Source of the DNA: Arthrobacter sp042667405
Lineage (GTDB): Bacteria; Actinomycetota; Actinomycetes; Actinomycetales; Micrococcaceae
Direction: 5' to 3'
Assembly: GCF_042667405.1 (NCBI RefSeq)
Contig: NZ_JBHVAL010000007.1
Coordinates: 133,987-197,986 of the forward strand
Length of the DNA: 64,000 nucleotides
Part shown: positions 34,500-43,647 of the stretch, piece by piece
Numbering within the stretch: the first letter of the stretch is position 1
Layout: each line of letters opens with the position of its first letter
Notes under the pieces: model-generated
What the model saw: the letters and a program-made list of their open reading frames with translations, nothing else
What the model was told of the DNA's origin: nothing
The model's database searches: none
Made by a program: the position numbers and the translations under genes

Positions 34500-35627
34500 A
34501 TGGCTGCCGCTAAGGGACTCACTGCAAGCAAGAGGTTTCTGCGGGCCAGGGTACGGACCGGCCTGGTCCGAAGCCGGAACTCCTTGACCCCGGCCATCCA
34601 AATGACGGTGTGCGCAGTGGGTGCCTACGCTTTCGCCGAATACGTCCTGGGCCACCAAGGACCCCTGTTCGCGGCCACGTCCTCACTGATTGCCCTGGGC
34701 TTCTCGCGCGATCCACGCCTGCGCCGGGTCATTGAGGTAGGGCTGGGCTGCACCCTCGGCATCGTGGTTGGCGACCTCCTGCTCCACTGGCTGGGCGCTG
34801 GAATCTGGCAGGCCGCCGTCGTTCTTCTTTTCTCCATCCTGCTGGCCAGGTTCCTGGACAGCGGGACCATTTTCACAACGCAGTTGGGACTGCAGTCGTT
34901 GCTGGTGGTGTTGCTTCCGGCGCCGGCCGGCGGGCCTTTCACGCGGAGCCTGGACGCGGTGATCGGCGGCGTGTTCGCGCTGCTGGTGACTATCCTGGTA
35001 CCGAAGGATCCGCGCAGGGAGCCCCGCAAGGACGTCCAGAAAATCCTGCACGAACTCGCCGAGGTACTGCGGGAGTGTGCCACGGCGATGATCGAAAGCG
35101 ACTCGACAGCTGCCTGGCACGCGTTGATCCGCGGCCGCAACTGCCAGCCTTTGGTTGACCGGATGCGGCAGACGCTGCGGGCCTCCGGGGAGGTTGCCAC
35201 CCTGGCTCCCGCCCATCGCAGGCACCGCGAGGAGCTCGCCAGCCTGGAGCACTCCCTGGAATACATTGACCTCGCACTCCGTAACAGCCGTGTGTTCGCT
35301 CGCCGCCTCACGAGCGCCATCAACCACGCCGCACTCTCAGACGAGGCAATCGACAGCATTTCGGAGGTGCTGCAGGAAACCGCAGCGGCCATTGATGAGC
35401 TGACCATTGGCCTTTCCGAGCAAAGCGAAGGCACGCGCAGGGTCCACTTGAGGCGCGCCCGGAACGAACTTTCCGACATCGCGGCCCGGCTGCACCCCAA
35501 GATGCTCGACGTTCAAAGGCTCGAGGGTGAAACCGTGGTGATGCTCTTCAGGCCGCTCATGGTCGACCTGTTGGAGGCCAGCGGCATGGAGCCGGAGGAG
35601 GCCCGGGCGGTGCTTCCGGCCCTGTAA
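34500..35627 (+). CDS. FUSC family membrane protein (aromatic acid exporter-like)
   Basis: A 375-residue protein with six or so N-terminal membrane segments (about 30-165), then a long helical cytoplasmic domain. The pattern LGHQGPLFAATSSLIALGFSRDPRLRRVIEVGLGCTLGIVVGDLLLHWLG is typical of the FUSC/ArAE group, linked to export of aromatic acids or fusaric acid. Substrate unknown. It is divergent from pstS, so the PHO box region may also influence it. An ATG start with CTGAAAGGC upstream. Confidence 0.85.
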   Translation: MAAAKGLTASKRFLRARVRTGLVRSRNSLTPAIQMTVCAVGAYAFAEYVLGHQGPLFAATSSLIALGFSRDPRLRRVIEVGLGCTLGIVVGDLLLHWLGAGIWQAAVVLLFSILLARFLDSGTIFTTQLGLQSLLVVLLPAPAGGPFTRSLDAVIGGVFALLVTILVPKDPRREPRKDVQKILHELAEVLRECATAMIESDSTAAWHALIRGRNCQPLVDRMRQTLRASGEVATLAPAHRRHREELASLEHSLEYIDLALRNSRVFARRLTSAINHAALSDEAIDSISEVLQETAAAIDELTIGLSEQSEGTRRVHLRRARNELSDIAARLHPKMLDVQRLEGETVVMLFRPLMVDLLEASGMEPEEARAVLPAL

Positions 35628-35634
35628 CCCGCGC

Positions 35635-35691
35635 CGAGGTGGCATTTAATGACAGTCCCACGGCCTCGGATTGTCATTAAATGCCATCTCG
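35635..35691. repeat. 20-bp inverted repeat after the FUSC gene (hairpin 4)
   Basis: Arms 35635-35654 and 35672-35691 pair at 19 of 20 positions (the exception is a G-T wobble) around 17 bases. The outer half (GAGRTGGCATTTAATG) closely resembles hairpin 2 at 7589. It begins 8 bases after the FUSC stop and ends 45 bases before the PAP2 start. Confidence 0.8.
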
Positions 35692-35736
35692 AGACGCTCT
35701 CAGCCAAGCCTCAGCACCGTTTGGCAGAATGACCCG

Positions 35737-36450
35737 ATGATCCAAGCCCTTTCGTTGCAACCCCGGCCTGCCCCCGCCCTCCGGATGCCGCAGCGGGTCC
35801 TGTTTCTCTGGGCGGGAGCGCTGTTTGTCGCCGGGGACGTGGTGTTCTGGCTGATGTTCGCGGCCGTTGTGTCCACCAGCGGCCTGGCGACCCTGGACGG
35901 CGCAGTGCACTCGTTCGTCGTGGACTCCCGCAGCGATCTTGCCACCGGATTCCTGGCCGGTGTCTCGGCAGTTACGTCGCCGATCGTGATGTCGGTGGCC
36001 GGCGGCCTGGTGGCTGTGGCGTGGGCCGTGTGGAAGAGGGAGCTGTGGCGTCCGGCCATTCTCATGGGGGCCATGGTGCTCTCCGTCGTCCTGGCTACTG
36101 TCATCAAGCTGGAGGTTTCCAGGTCCCGGCCGCCGTCGTCGGACTTCCTTCTTGGCCCAGACGACGCCCTGTCTTTCCCCTCCGGCCATACGCTGGGCGC
36201 CGCTGTCTTCAGCCTTGTCCTCACGTATTTGCTGGTGTCACGCTCAGGATCACGCACGACGGCGGTCCTCACCTACGCCGGCGCCGCCTTGGTCACGCTG
36301 CTGGTCGCCTACAGCCGGCTCTACCTGGGCTACCACTGGCTCACGGACGTCGTGGCATCGATGGGGGTGGCGCTGGGCGTGTTTGGCCTGGCAGTGTTCG
36401 TTGACGCGGTGCGGTACGGCCGGGCTAATCCTGTCAGTCCCCCCGACTAA
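35737..36450 (+). CDS. PAP2 family phosphatase
   Basis: A 237-residue membrane protein with the three PAP2 motifs: KLEVSRSRP (KX6RP), SFPSGHT (PSGH), and SRLYLGYHWLTD (SRX5HX3D), in the right order between membrane segments. Such enzymes dephosphorylate lipids such as undecaprenyl pyrophosphate or phosphatidic acid at the outer membrane face. The ATG at 35737 is chosen; the upstream frame to 35671 begins inside the preceding hairpin. It lies 10 bases before radA. Confidence 0.88.
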   Translation: MIQALSLQPRPAPALRMPQRVLFLWAGALFVAGDVVFWLMFAAVVSTSGLATLDGAVHSFVVDSRSDLATGFLAGVSAVTSPIVMSVAGGLVAVAWAVWKRELWRPAILMGAMVLSVVLATVIKLEVSRSRPPSSDFLLGPDDALSFPSGHTLGAAVFSLVLTYLLVSRSGSRTTAVLTYAGAALVTLLVAYSRLYLGYHWLTDVVASMGVALGVFGLAVFVDAVRYGRANPVSPPD

Positions 36451-36460
36451 TCTGGAACGC

Positions 36461-37834
36461 ATGGCTTCAAAGACTTCCCGCGCATCCAAGACACCCGCCT
36501 ACAAGTGTTCCGAATGTGGCTGGACGGCCATCAAGTGGGTGGGTCGTTGCGGCGAATGCCAGGCATGGGGAACCGTTGAGGAGTACGGCGCCACGGTAGC
36601 CCGTACGACGGCGGCCGCTACAGTTCTGGAGCCGGCCCGCCGGATCGCCGAGGTGGATGGGACCACGGCGGCGTTCCTGCCCACGGGAGTAGACGAGCTT
36701 GACCGCGTCCTCGGAGGAGGCCTCGTCCCGGGTGCCGTCATCCTGCTCGCGGGGGAACCCGGCGTCGGAAAGTCCACGCTGCTGCTGGACGTCGCCGCGA
36801 AGTTCGCCCGCACCGGGCAGGATGTCCTGTACATCACGGGCGAGGAATCCGCCGCGCAGGTGAAGCTGCGCGCAGAACGGATCGACGCCGTCGCCCATAC
36901 CCTTTACCTTTCCGCGGAGACCGACCTGGGCCAGGCCCTTGGGCAGGTGGAGAAGCTTGAGCCGAAACTCCTGATTGTGGACTCCGTGCAGACGCTGAGC
37001 AGCGCGGACGTCGAGGGCAGTGCCGGCGGTGTGTCACAGGTGCGCGAAGTAGCTGCCTCCATCATTGCTGCAGCCAAGAGGCGAAACATGACCACACTGT
37101 TGGTAGGCCACGTCACCAAGGAAGGCACCATCGCGGGCCCGCGCTTGCTGGAGCACCTGGTGGATGTCGTGTGCCAGTTCGAGGGTGAGCGCCACTCGCG
37201 GCTCCGCCTGCTGAGGGCGGTCAAGAACCGTTACGGCGCCACGGATGATGTGGGGTGTTTCGACCTCAACGAGGCAGGCATCGAAGGACTCGCTGATCCC
37301 AGCGGGCTGTTCGTTTCCCGCACCCGGGAGCCGGTTTCGGGAACGTGTATCACGGTAACCATGGAAGGCCGCCGGCCCCTGCTGGCCGAGGTCCAATCAC
37401 TTCTCGCCGAGAGCCCCAACTCCCAGCCCCGGCGTGCCACCAGCGGCCTGGAAAGCTCCCGCGTGGCCATGCTGCTCGCCGTCCTGCAGCAACGCGCCGG
37501 CTGCATGCTGCACAAGGATGACTCGTACGTGGCGACCGTGGGCGGGGTGAAGCTTACGGAACCGGCTACGGACCTCGCCGTGGCATTGGCTGTTGCCTCT
37601 GCCAAGTCCCGCAAAGCACTCCCCCAGCGTTTGATTGCCTTTGGTGAAGTAGGCCTGGCCGGTGAGGTGCGCCCGGTTCCCGGGATCAACCAACGCATCC
37701 AGGAAGCCCATCGCCTCGGATTCACCCACGCGATCGTTCCAGCCAGTCCAGCCGGAGCGGGAGTCATCCCCGACGGCTTCTCCGTCCGCGAAGTGGGACA
37801 TTTGGCTGAGGCACTGGAACTGCTCATCACTTAA
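36461..37834 (+). CDS. radA: DNA repair protein RadA
   Basis: A 457-residue RecA-like helicase that helps branch migration in recombination. It has an N-terminal zinc finger (CSECGWTAIKWVGRCGEC), Walker A GEPGVGKST, the RadA-specific KNRYG motif (KNRYGATDDVG), and a C-terminal Lon-protease-like domain (DLAVALAVASAKSRKALPQ). Length is normal. The ATG at 36461 gives the finger its proper position. disA lies just downstream, a conserved link between the two genes. Confidence 0.95.
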   Translation: MASKTSRASKTPAYKCSECGWTAIKWVGRCGECQAWGTVEEYGATVARTTAAATVLEPARRIAEVDGTTAAFLPTGVDELDRVLGGGLVPGAVILLAGEPGVGKSTLLLDVAAKFARTGQDVLYITGEESAAQVKLRAERIDAVAHTLYLSAETDLGQALGQVEKLEPKLLIVDSVQTLSSADVEGSAGGVSQVREVAASIIAAAKRRNMTTLLVGHVTKEGTIAGPRLLEHLVDVVCQFEGERHSRLRLLRAVKNRYGATDDVGCFDLNEAGIEGLADPSGLFVSRTREPVSGTCITVTMEGRRPLLAEVQSLLAESPNSQPRRATSGLESSRVAMLLAVLQQRAGCMLHKDDSYVATVGGVKLTEPATDLAVALAVASAKSRKALPQRLIAFGEVGLAGEVRPVPGINQRIQEAHRLGFTHAIVPASPAGAGVIPDGFSVREVGHLAEALELLIT

Positions 37835-37888
37835 CCCTTTCGGGGTGTCGGGCCGCCTCCGTGGACCGGCTTGGGCAAGGATTGGCCC

Positions 37889-38512
37889 ATGACCAGACGG
37901 AATGTGCTTATCGGGGGACGCTTTTTCTTTGGGCTTTTGACGTTGGTGGCTGTGGCGACCCAGCTGGTGGTCCACATCGGGCTGGGCTACGACGTCGGGA
38001 ACTTCTTCAGCTACTTCACCAACCTGTCCAACATTTTCGCCGCCGTCGTCCTGCTCATCGGCGGCTACAGGGTGCTGGTCCGCAAACGCCCCAGCGAAGC
38101 GGACGACGTTACCCGGGGCACGGCTACCATCGCCATGGCCGTGGTGGGGCTGGTCTTTGGCGCCTTGCTTGCCGGCGAGGATCTCGGGTCCATGGTGCCG
38201 TGGGTCAACTTCGTGGTGCACTACCTGATGCCCGTGGTGATGGTGGCGGACTGGTTGTTCCAACCCCCGCGGGCCAAGCTTGAACTCCGTCACATCTGGT
38301 ACTGGCTGATCTACCCCATCGCCTATCTGACGTACAGCCTCATCCGTGGCTCCATCGTCAACTGGTATCCGTACTGGTTCATCAACCCGGATCGTGCAGG
38401 CGGCTGGGGTGGAGTGGTGATGTTCGCACTGGCCATCTCTGTCGGGTTCCTCGTGGTCAGCCTGGCGATGCTCTGGCTGGGGAACAGGCTCAAGCGGCAG
38501 GTGGACTACTAG
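37889..38512 (+). CDS. Pr6Pr family integral membrane protein
   Basis: A 207-residue protein with about six membrane segments. It opens RRNVLIGGRFFFGLLTLVAVATQLVVHIGLGYDVGNFFSYFTNLSNIFAAVVLLIGG, and the FFSYFTNLSN motif is the hallmark of the Pr6Pr group. Function unknown. The ATG at 37889 is chosen over a TTG 18 bases upstream. It sits between radA and disA and is a common actinobacterial interloper there. Confidence 0.8.
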   Translation: MTRRNVLIGGRFFFGLLTLVAVATQLVVHIGLGYDVGNFFSYFTNLSNIFAAVVLLIGGYRVLVRKRPSEADDVTRGTATIAMAVVGLVFGALLAGEDLGSMVPWVNFVVHYLMPVVMVADWLFQPPRAKLELRHIWYWLIYPIAYLTYSLIRGSIVNWYPYWFINPDRAGGWGGVVMFALAISVGFLVVSLAMLWLGNRLKRQVDY

Positions 38513-38693
38513 CCACTTTGAGGCACCTCCGAACATAACGAAATGACCCACTTTGGGGCTTGCTGGTGCGGTTAACGATGCAATGAAGCCCTATCATTGA
38601 GCTTGTCGTCACAAGGCCATTTTTGGATGTGCCCGCTGACGCCGGATTCAGCATGTTTGCGAGCCATGGCTTGCACCTTCGAAGGGAAACCCT

Positions 38694-39770
38694 ATGGCCC
38701 GGAGCCCGGAAGAATCGCTCAAGGCGACTCTTGCCAGAGTCGCACCCGGAACTCCATTGCGCGACGGCCTTGAGCGCATCCTCCGCGGGCGCACCGGCGC
38801 ATTGATTGTGTTGGGACACGACCGCACCATTGATTCCATCTGCTCGGGCGGCTTCGACATCGGCATCGACTTCTCCCCGACACGTCTCCGTGAATTGGCC
38901 AAAATGGATGGGGCCATCATTTGCGACAAGGACGCCAGCAACATCATCAAAGCAGCCGTCCAACTCGTCCCGGATGCCAGCATTGAAACCCAGGAATCGG
39001 GTACCCGGCACCGCACGGCTGAACGCGTCGCCATCCAGACAGGTGTGCCGGTAATCTCGGTCAGCCAGTCAATGCAGATCATCGCCCTGTACGTGAACGG
39101 CCTGCGCCACGTCCTGGAGGGCTCCGAGAAGGTCCTGGCCCGCGCCAACCAGGCCTTGGCAACCCTGGAGCGGTACAGCGCCAGGCTGGACCAGGTCACC
39201 AGCTCCCTTTCTGCACTGGAGATCGAGGCTTTGGTGACGGTGCGGGACGTAGCCGTCACGCTGCAACGCCAGGAAATGGTCCGCCGGATCTCCGAAGAAA
39301 TTGCCCAATACGTTCTTGAACTCGGCGAAGACGGCCGCCTGCTGTCCCTCCAGGTGGAGGAACTCACCGTGGGGCGTGGCCCGGGCAGCGAAGTGATCAT
39401 CCGCGATTACTCCGACCCCAACGCAACCCCTGAAGACATCGAAGAAGCCGTCCAGGCACTGCTGAACCTCGGGCCCACGGAACTGATCGACCTCAGCCGC
39501 ATTGCCCACATCATCGGCTTCGCCGGCGGAGTCGAGCAGTGGGACGCCGTAGTCCAGCCGCGCGGTTACCGCCTGTTGTCCGGCCTGAAGTCCGTGCCGA
39601 AGGCTGTCGCCGACCGCTTGGTGGACTACTTCGGTGGGCTGCAGAACCTGATGGCCGCCACCATCGACGACCTCATGACCGTGGACGGCATCGGCGATCA
39701 GCGCGCCCGCACTGTCCGCGAAGGTTTGAGCCGCATGGCCGAGGCCAGCCTGCTGGACCGGTTCCTCTAA
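38694..39770 (+). CDS. disA: DNA integrity scanning diadenylate cyclase DisA
   Basis: A 358-residue enzyme that makes c-di-AMP from two ATP and senses branched DNA. The catalytic motifs are DGAIICD (DGA, about 76-82) and SGTRHRTAER (RHR, about 107-116). A helical linker follows, and the C-terminal helix-hairpin-helix DNA-binding domain is seen in LVDYFGGLQNLMAATIDDLMTVDGIGDQRARTVREGL. Length is normal. RadA, two genes upstream, is its known functional neighbour and inhibitor in other bacteria. A 181-base gap precedes it. Confidence 0.96.
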   Translation: MARSPEESLKATLARVAPGTPLRDGLERILRGRTGALIVLGHDRTIDSICSGGFDIGIDFSPTRLRELAKMDGAIICDKDASNIIKAAVQLVPDASIETQESGTRHRTAERVAIQTGVPVISVSQSMQIIALYVNGLRHVLEGSEKVLARANQALATLERYSARLDQVTSSLSALEIEALVTVRDVAVTLQRQEMVRRISEEIAQYVLELGEDGRLLSLQVEELTVGRGPGSEVIIRDYSDPNATPEDIEEAVQALLNLGPTELIDLSRIAHIIGFAGGVEQWDAVVQPRGYRLLSGLKSVPKAVADRLVDYFGGLQNLMAATIDDLMTVDGIGDQRARTVREGLSRMAEASLLDRFL

Positions 39771-39830
39771 AGCCGGCTGCCGCCGTCGGGCGTTTTCCAG
39801 CCGCCTCGGGCGCGGCTGCCGCCTGAACCG

Positions 39831-40532
39831 TCAGTTCAGCTGGAAGACAGCCTTGGGGCTGGCTTTGTTTCCCAACCGCGCCTCAAACGTGTAGTAGGCG
39901 CCGCCCGCGCCGGGTTTTGCGTTGATCACGCCGCAGCCTTCCAGCGACCTGTTGCGCTCCCAAGGGAAGTTGGCGGTTTCGCTCTTGCCCGGCTGGATGG
40001 TCTTGACCAGGTCTACTCCCCCGGTCTGGCAGTCCTTGGATGAGAAGATGCGGTCCGAGCCGCTCATCACCACATATTCCATCTGGGATGTGCCCACATT
40101 GACCTCGCATGGCGCTGCATTGCCGTTAGTGATGGTCATGGTCAGCAGCGGCTTTTCATCGGGACCGTAGGCAGGCTTGTCAGTTTTCGCTGCAACGGTC
40201 ATCAGGTTGAAGTCGCAGACGGGAGTGGGCGAGGCCGACGGCGACGCCGCCACGGACGGCGCGCTCCCCTGCGTGGGCGCCTGGGTGGGCGCCGGGGTAT
40301 TGACGGCCTGTGGCTCGGCGGTTCCGGCGAACACGCCAGTCAGAGCCAGCACGGCAGCAACCACCAGCACGATCACCAGCAGCAGCCCCCCGAAGACAAC
40401 CTGACGACGACGGCGATACACGGCGGGGCTGGGCCGCCGCCTGTTGGCCGGGGTGCTGGAGGAGCCCCGGGCAGCGCTCTTTGCCGGCGCGGAGGAGCGC
40501 GCGGTCGAGTGCTGCTTACCGTTGGTGGCCAT
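39831..40532 (-). CDS. Membrane-anchored hypothetical protein with extracytoplasmic beta domain
   Basis: A 233-residue protein. Residues 1-43 are basic and Ser/Arg-rich, 44-68 form one membrane segment (VVFGGLLLVIVLVVAAVLALTGVF), followed by a Pro/Thr/Ser/Ala linker. The beta-rich outer domain (about 105-233) has YGPDEKPLLTMTITNGNAAPCEVNVGTSQMEYVV and three more Cys, resembling DUF4232-type domains. Function unknown; cell-envelope location is inferred. It converges on disA, 60 bases from its stop. Confidence 0.75.
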   Translation of the reverse strand: MATNGKQHSTARSSAPAKSAARGSSSTPANRRRPSPAVYRRRRQVVFGGLLLVIVLVVAAVLALTGVFAGTAEPQAVNTPAPTQAPTQGSAPSVAASPSASPTPVCDFNLMTVAAKTDKPAYGPDEKPLLTMTITNGNAAPCEVNVGTSQMEYVVMSGSDRIFSSKDCQTGGVDLVKTIQPGKSETANFPWERNRSLEGCGVINAKPGAGGAYYTFEARLGNKASPKAVFQLN

Positions 40533-40657
40533 GCATCTAGGCTAGGCTCGTGGCCGTCGGGGCAGCTAACCTACACGCCGCTTGGCAACAATCCCGGCGT
40601 GTGTGACGTCGGCCATGAGCAGGCCGCCGGGGTGGTTCCACTACAGTTAATTGCAGT

Positions 40658-41608
40658 ATGACACTCCCCGATTCCAATGAGCTTGCCCGGCTCCACCACG
40701 CCTTGGACCGTTGGTTCGCCCGGACGGCGCGGGACCTGCCGTGGCGCCAGCCGGACTGTACCCCGTGGGGCATCCTGGTCAGCGAAATCATGCTCCAGCA
40801 GACCCCTGTGGTCCGGGTACTCCCGGTGTGGCTAGACTGGATGGAGCGCTGGCCAACACCGGCCCACCTCGCAGCGGAAGCGTCCGGAGCAGCCGTACGT
40901 CACTGGGGACGGCTGGGGTATCCGCGCCGCGCCCTCCGGCTGCACGCGGCCGCCGTCGCCATCTGTGAGGAGCACGACGGCAACGTACCTGACAACTATC
41001 CCGCGCTTCTTGGATTGCCGGGGATCGGCGGTTACACAGCGGCCGCCGTCGCCGCTTTTGCCTTTGGTCGCCGCGAAACGGTGGTGGATACCAACATCCG
41101 GCGCGTCCATGCACGGCTTGTCTCCGGGAATGCCTTGCCGGCCCCGGCGCTCACTGCCGCGGAGATGCGGCTCGCCGATGTCCTGCTGCCAGAAGACCAA
41201 GGCCTTTCGGTCCGGTGGAACGCCTCCGTCATGGAATTGGGAGCCATGGTCTGCACGGCCCGCAGTCCCAAGTGCACCGAGTGTCCCGTTCGCGACAGCT
41301 GCGCCTGGCTCGCGGCCGGTGAGCCGCCGCCGTCGTACACCCCCAAGGGCCAGTCCTGGCACGGCACCGACCGCCAGGTCCGCGGAGCCGTGATGGCTGT
41401 CCTGCGCGAGGCCGCCCATCCGGTTCCGCGCGAGATGTTCGAGCATGCGCCTGCCGACCTCGGGTTCGAGGCCTCGGGCATCGGGATCCCCTTGGCTGCC
41501 CTGCACCGGCTCAACTCCGCGCCCGAGCAGCTCGAACGGGCGCTCGACGGCCTGCTTGCCGACGGACTGGCGGAAATGCACGACGACGGGTTGCGGCTCC
41601 CAGCGTAG
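40658..41608 (+). CDS. mutY: A/G-specific adenine glycosylase MutY
   Basis: A 316-residue base-excision enzyme that removes adenine mispaired with 8-oxoguanine. The opening RDLPWRQPDCTPWGILVSEIMLQQTPVVRVLP holds the catalytic Glu. The helix-hairpin-helix LPGIGGYTAAAVAAFAFG is followed by VDTNIRRV with the catalytic Asp. The 4Fe-4S ligands are spaced C-x6-C-x2-C-x5-C (CTARSPKCTECPVRDSC). The short C-terminal domain suits actinobacterial MutY, which often lack a full MutT-like domain. Confidence 0.94.
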   Translation: MTLPDSNELARLHHALDRWFARTARDLPWRQPDCTPWGILVSEIMLQQTPVVRVLPVWLDWMERWPTPAHLAAEASGAAVRHWGRLGYPRRALRLHAAAVAICEEHDGNVPDNYPALLGLPGIGGYTAAAVAAFAFGRRETVVDTNIRRVHARLVSGNALPAPALTAAEMRLADVLLPEDQGLSVRWNASVMELGAMVCTARSPKCTECPVRDSCAWLAAGEPPPSYTPKGQSWHGTDRQVRGAVMAVLREAAHPVPREMFEHAPADLGFEASGIGIPLAALHRLNSAPEQLERALDGLLADGLAEMHDDGLRLPA

Positions 41609-41639
41609 CGGCGGAACGATTGCCGTCCTACCCTGAAGC

Positions 41640-42122
41640 ATGGGGAGAATCGGAGTCGCCTTGACCCTTGCCGGGACGGCATTGCTATCCGCTTGCGCAG
41701 ACGTGCCGGTTGCTTGTCCCGCGATCGGGCACATAGCCGCCGTCTCCTTGACCGTAACTGCCGACTACGTGAACCAGGTGGGTTCGCTGCGGTTGAAGGC
41801 CTGCCAGGACGCGGCGTGCACCGAGAAGGACCTCATGCTGAACCCGGGAGCCGTGACCTCGGACGAGAAGTGCACACCGGATGGCGTGTGCTCGGCGACG
41901 TCGTCTCCGGACGGGACCCTGCAGGGCTTCGTGGAGTTGCCCTCCCTATCGGAGTCTCCGATGGAAGTCACGGTCAGCGGCGTGTCCAAGACCGGCGCGG
42001 CGCTGCCCGTGCGCACGGTGAGCTTTACACCCCGCGGCTCGTATCCGTACGGCGAGAAGTGCGGACGGGTCATTTCGGCCGGCGTGGTGCTTGATACGGA
42101 AGGCCTGAAGCAACAACAGTAG
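41640..42122 (+). CDS. Putative lipoprotein
   Basis: A 160-residue protein with signal peptide MGRIGVALTLAGTALLSAC, where LSAC is the lipobox. The mature part has four or more Cys (VACPAIG, LKACQDAACTEK, SDEKCTPDGVCSAT) that could form disulfides, and beta strands such as TVSGVSKTGAALPVRTVSFTP. Family not recognised. It follows mutY by 31 bases and may share its transcript. Confidence 0.7.
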   Translation: MGRIGVALTLAGTALLSACADVPVACPAIGHIAAVSLTVTADYVNQVGSLRLKACQDAACTEKDLMLNPGAVTSDEKCTPDGVCSATSSPDGTLQGFVELPSLSESPMEVTVSGVSKTGAALPVRTVSFTPRGSYPYGEKCGRVISAGVVLDTEGLKQQQ

Positions 42123-42123
42123 A

Positions 42124-42138
42124 TTCCGTATGGCGGAA
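42124..42138. promoter_or_regulatory. IclR-type operator before the DctA-like gene
   Basis: TTCCGTATGGCGGAA has 5-bp inverted half-sites TTCCG/CGGAA with a 5-base spacer, the 15-bp form typical of IclR-family sites in actinobacteria. It lies 124 bases upstream of the transporter start. No IclR gene is present in the window. Confidence 0.4.
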
Positions 42139-42261
42139 ACTTGATTCCGATATTAAACACAGCAAGCCCTTGGAATTAGCCTCCCGGAAACAACCCTTCC
42201 ATAGCGTCTTAGGTGTTCCGGACCGTGACCCTGCACGGCCATCGCACAGATAGGCGCCACT

Positions 42262-43647
42262 TTGAAGATCCCAGCACCCGCCTCCGCCGTGAGCCCGGCG
42301 GCCAAGAAGCCCTTGTACAAATCCTTGTTCTTCCAGATCCTGGTGGCCGTGGTGTTGGGGATCAGCATTGGCTACCTCTGGCCTGACCTTGGATCCGCGC
42401 TTCGTCCCCTTGGCGACGGCTTCATCCAGCTCATCAAGATGATCATCGCCCCGCTGATCTTCCTGGTCATCGTCACAGGAATTTCCGCCGTGGGAGACGT
42501 GAAAGCAGTGGGCCGGGTAGGTGTGAAGGCTTTGATCTACTTCACCGCCGCCACGCTCTTCGCCCTGGCATTCGGACTGGTGGTCGCCAACATCGTGCAG
42601 CCGGGCGCTGGCCTGAACATCGATCCCGCCACGTTGTCCGCAGACGCGGTGAACGCCAAGACCACCACCGCCCCGCCCAAGGATGCAGGACAATTCCTGC
42701 TGGGCATCATCCCTACCAGCGTGGTGGGCGCGTTCGCTTCCAACTCCTTGCTTCAGGTCCTGTGCTTCGCCGTCTTCTTCGGGGCTGCAATCGTGGTGGT
42801 AGGCCGCGAAAAATGCAAGCCGGTCATCGATGTCATGGAAACCACCCTCGAGCTCTTCTTCAAGATCATGGCCTGGGTGATGCGGGTTGCGCCCGTGGGT
42901 GCCTTCGGCGCCATGGCCTTCATCATCGGCCAGTACGGCCTCAGCTCACTCAGCACCTACGCACTCCTGATCGCAGCGTGCTACGGCTCCGCCCTGGTCT
43001 TCATCGGACTGCTGTTCGTCGTCGCCTGGGTCTACCCTCGTGTCCCGCTATGGCAGTTCATCAAGTACTCCCGCGAAGAGTTCCTGCTGGCCCTCGGTAC
43101 GGCCTCCACCGAATCGGTGCTGCCCCGCATCATGACCAAGCTGACCAACGCCGGCTGCTCCAGGGCGACCACGGGCTTGGTTGTACCCACCGGGTACTCC
43201 TTCAACCTCGACGGCGCAGCACTCTACCTCTCCATCTCCCTGCTTTTCCTCGCCCAGGCTTTCGGCCACAATCTGGATCTCGGGCAGCAGCTGGCCGCGC
43301 TCGGAGTGCTGATGCTGACGTCCAAAGGCATGGCCGGCGTGCCAGGCTCCGCCTTCCTTGCCCTGTCCGCCACAGCGGGAGCGCTGGGCATCTTCCCGGT
43401 CGCCGGGGTCGCGCTGCTCCTCGGAGCGGACCGGCTCATGGACTCCATGCGCGTTGTGGTGAACCTGCTCGGCAACTGTGTGGCCACGTTCGTGGTGGCA
43501 AAGTGGGAAGGCCAGTTCGACCGGGAGGCAATGCTCGCTGCCTTCCGCGGTGACAGCACCCCACCGGATCCCGAGGCCGCCCCGGCTGAACCGCAAGCCC
43601 CCGTACTCAAAACTCCCCAGCTGACCTCCGATACGTACTCGGCGTAA
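42262..43647 (+). CDS. Dicarboxylate:cation symporter, DctA-like
   Basis: A 461-residue DAACS-family transporter with eight membrane segments and two re-entrant loops. Landmarks are LYKSLFFQILVAVVLGISIGYLWPDLG, LGTASTESVLPRIMTKL (the Ser-rich hairpin), PTGYSFNLDGAALYLSISLLFLAQAFG and SKGMAGVPGSAFLALSATAG. It imports C4-dicarboxylates such as succinate, malate or fumarate with protons or Na+. The start is TTG; a GTG at 42289 is an alternative. Its last 41 bases overlap the convergent AraC gene. Confidence 0.92.
   Translation: MKIPAPASAVSPAAKKPLYKSLFFQILVAVVLGISIGYLWPDLGSALRPLGDGFIQLIKMIIAPLIFLVIVTGISAVGDVKAVGRVGVKALIYFTAATLFALAFGLVVANIVQPGAGLNIDPATLSADAVNAKTTTAPPKDAGQFLLGIIPTSVVGAFASNSLLQVLCFAVFFGAAIVVVGREKCKPVIDVMETTLELFFKIMAWVMRVAPVGAFGAMAFIIGQYGLSSLSTYALLIAACYGSALVFIGLLFVVAWVYPRVPLWQFIKYSREEFLLALGTASTESVLPRIMTKLTNAGCSRATTGLVVPTGYSFNLDGAALYLSISLLFLAQAFGHNLDLGQQLAALGVLMLTSKGMAGVPGSAFLALSATAGALGIFPVAGVALLLGADRLMDSMRVVVNLLGNCVATFVVAKWEGQFDREAMLAAFRGDSTPPDPEAAPAEPQAPVLKTPQLTSDTYSA

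Noticed and set aside
36152..36460. N-terminal extension of RadA over the PAP2 gene
   Set aside because: It overlaps a well-supported phosphatase gene and would push the RadA zinc finger about 100 residues inward.
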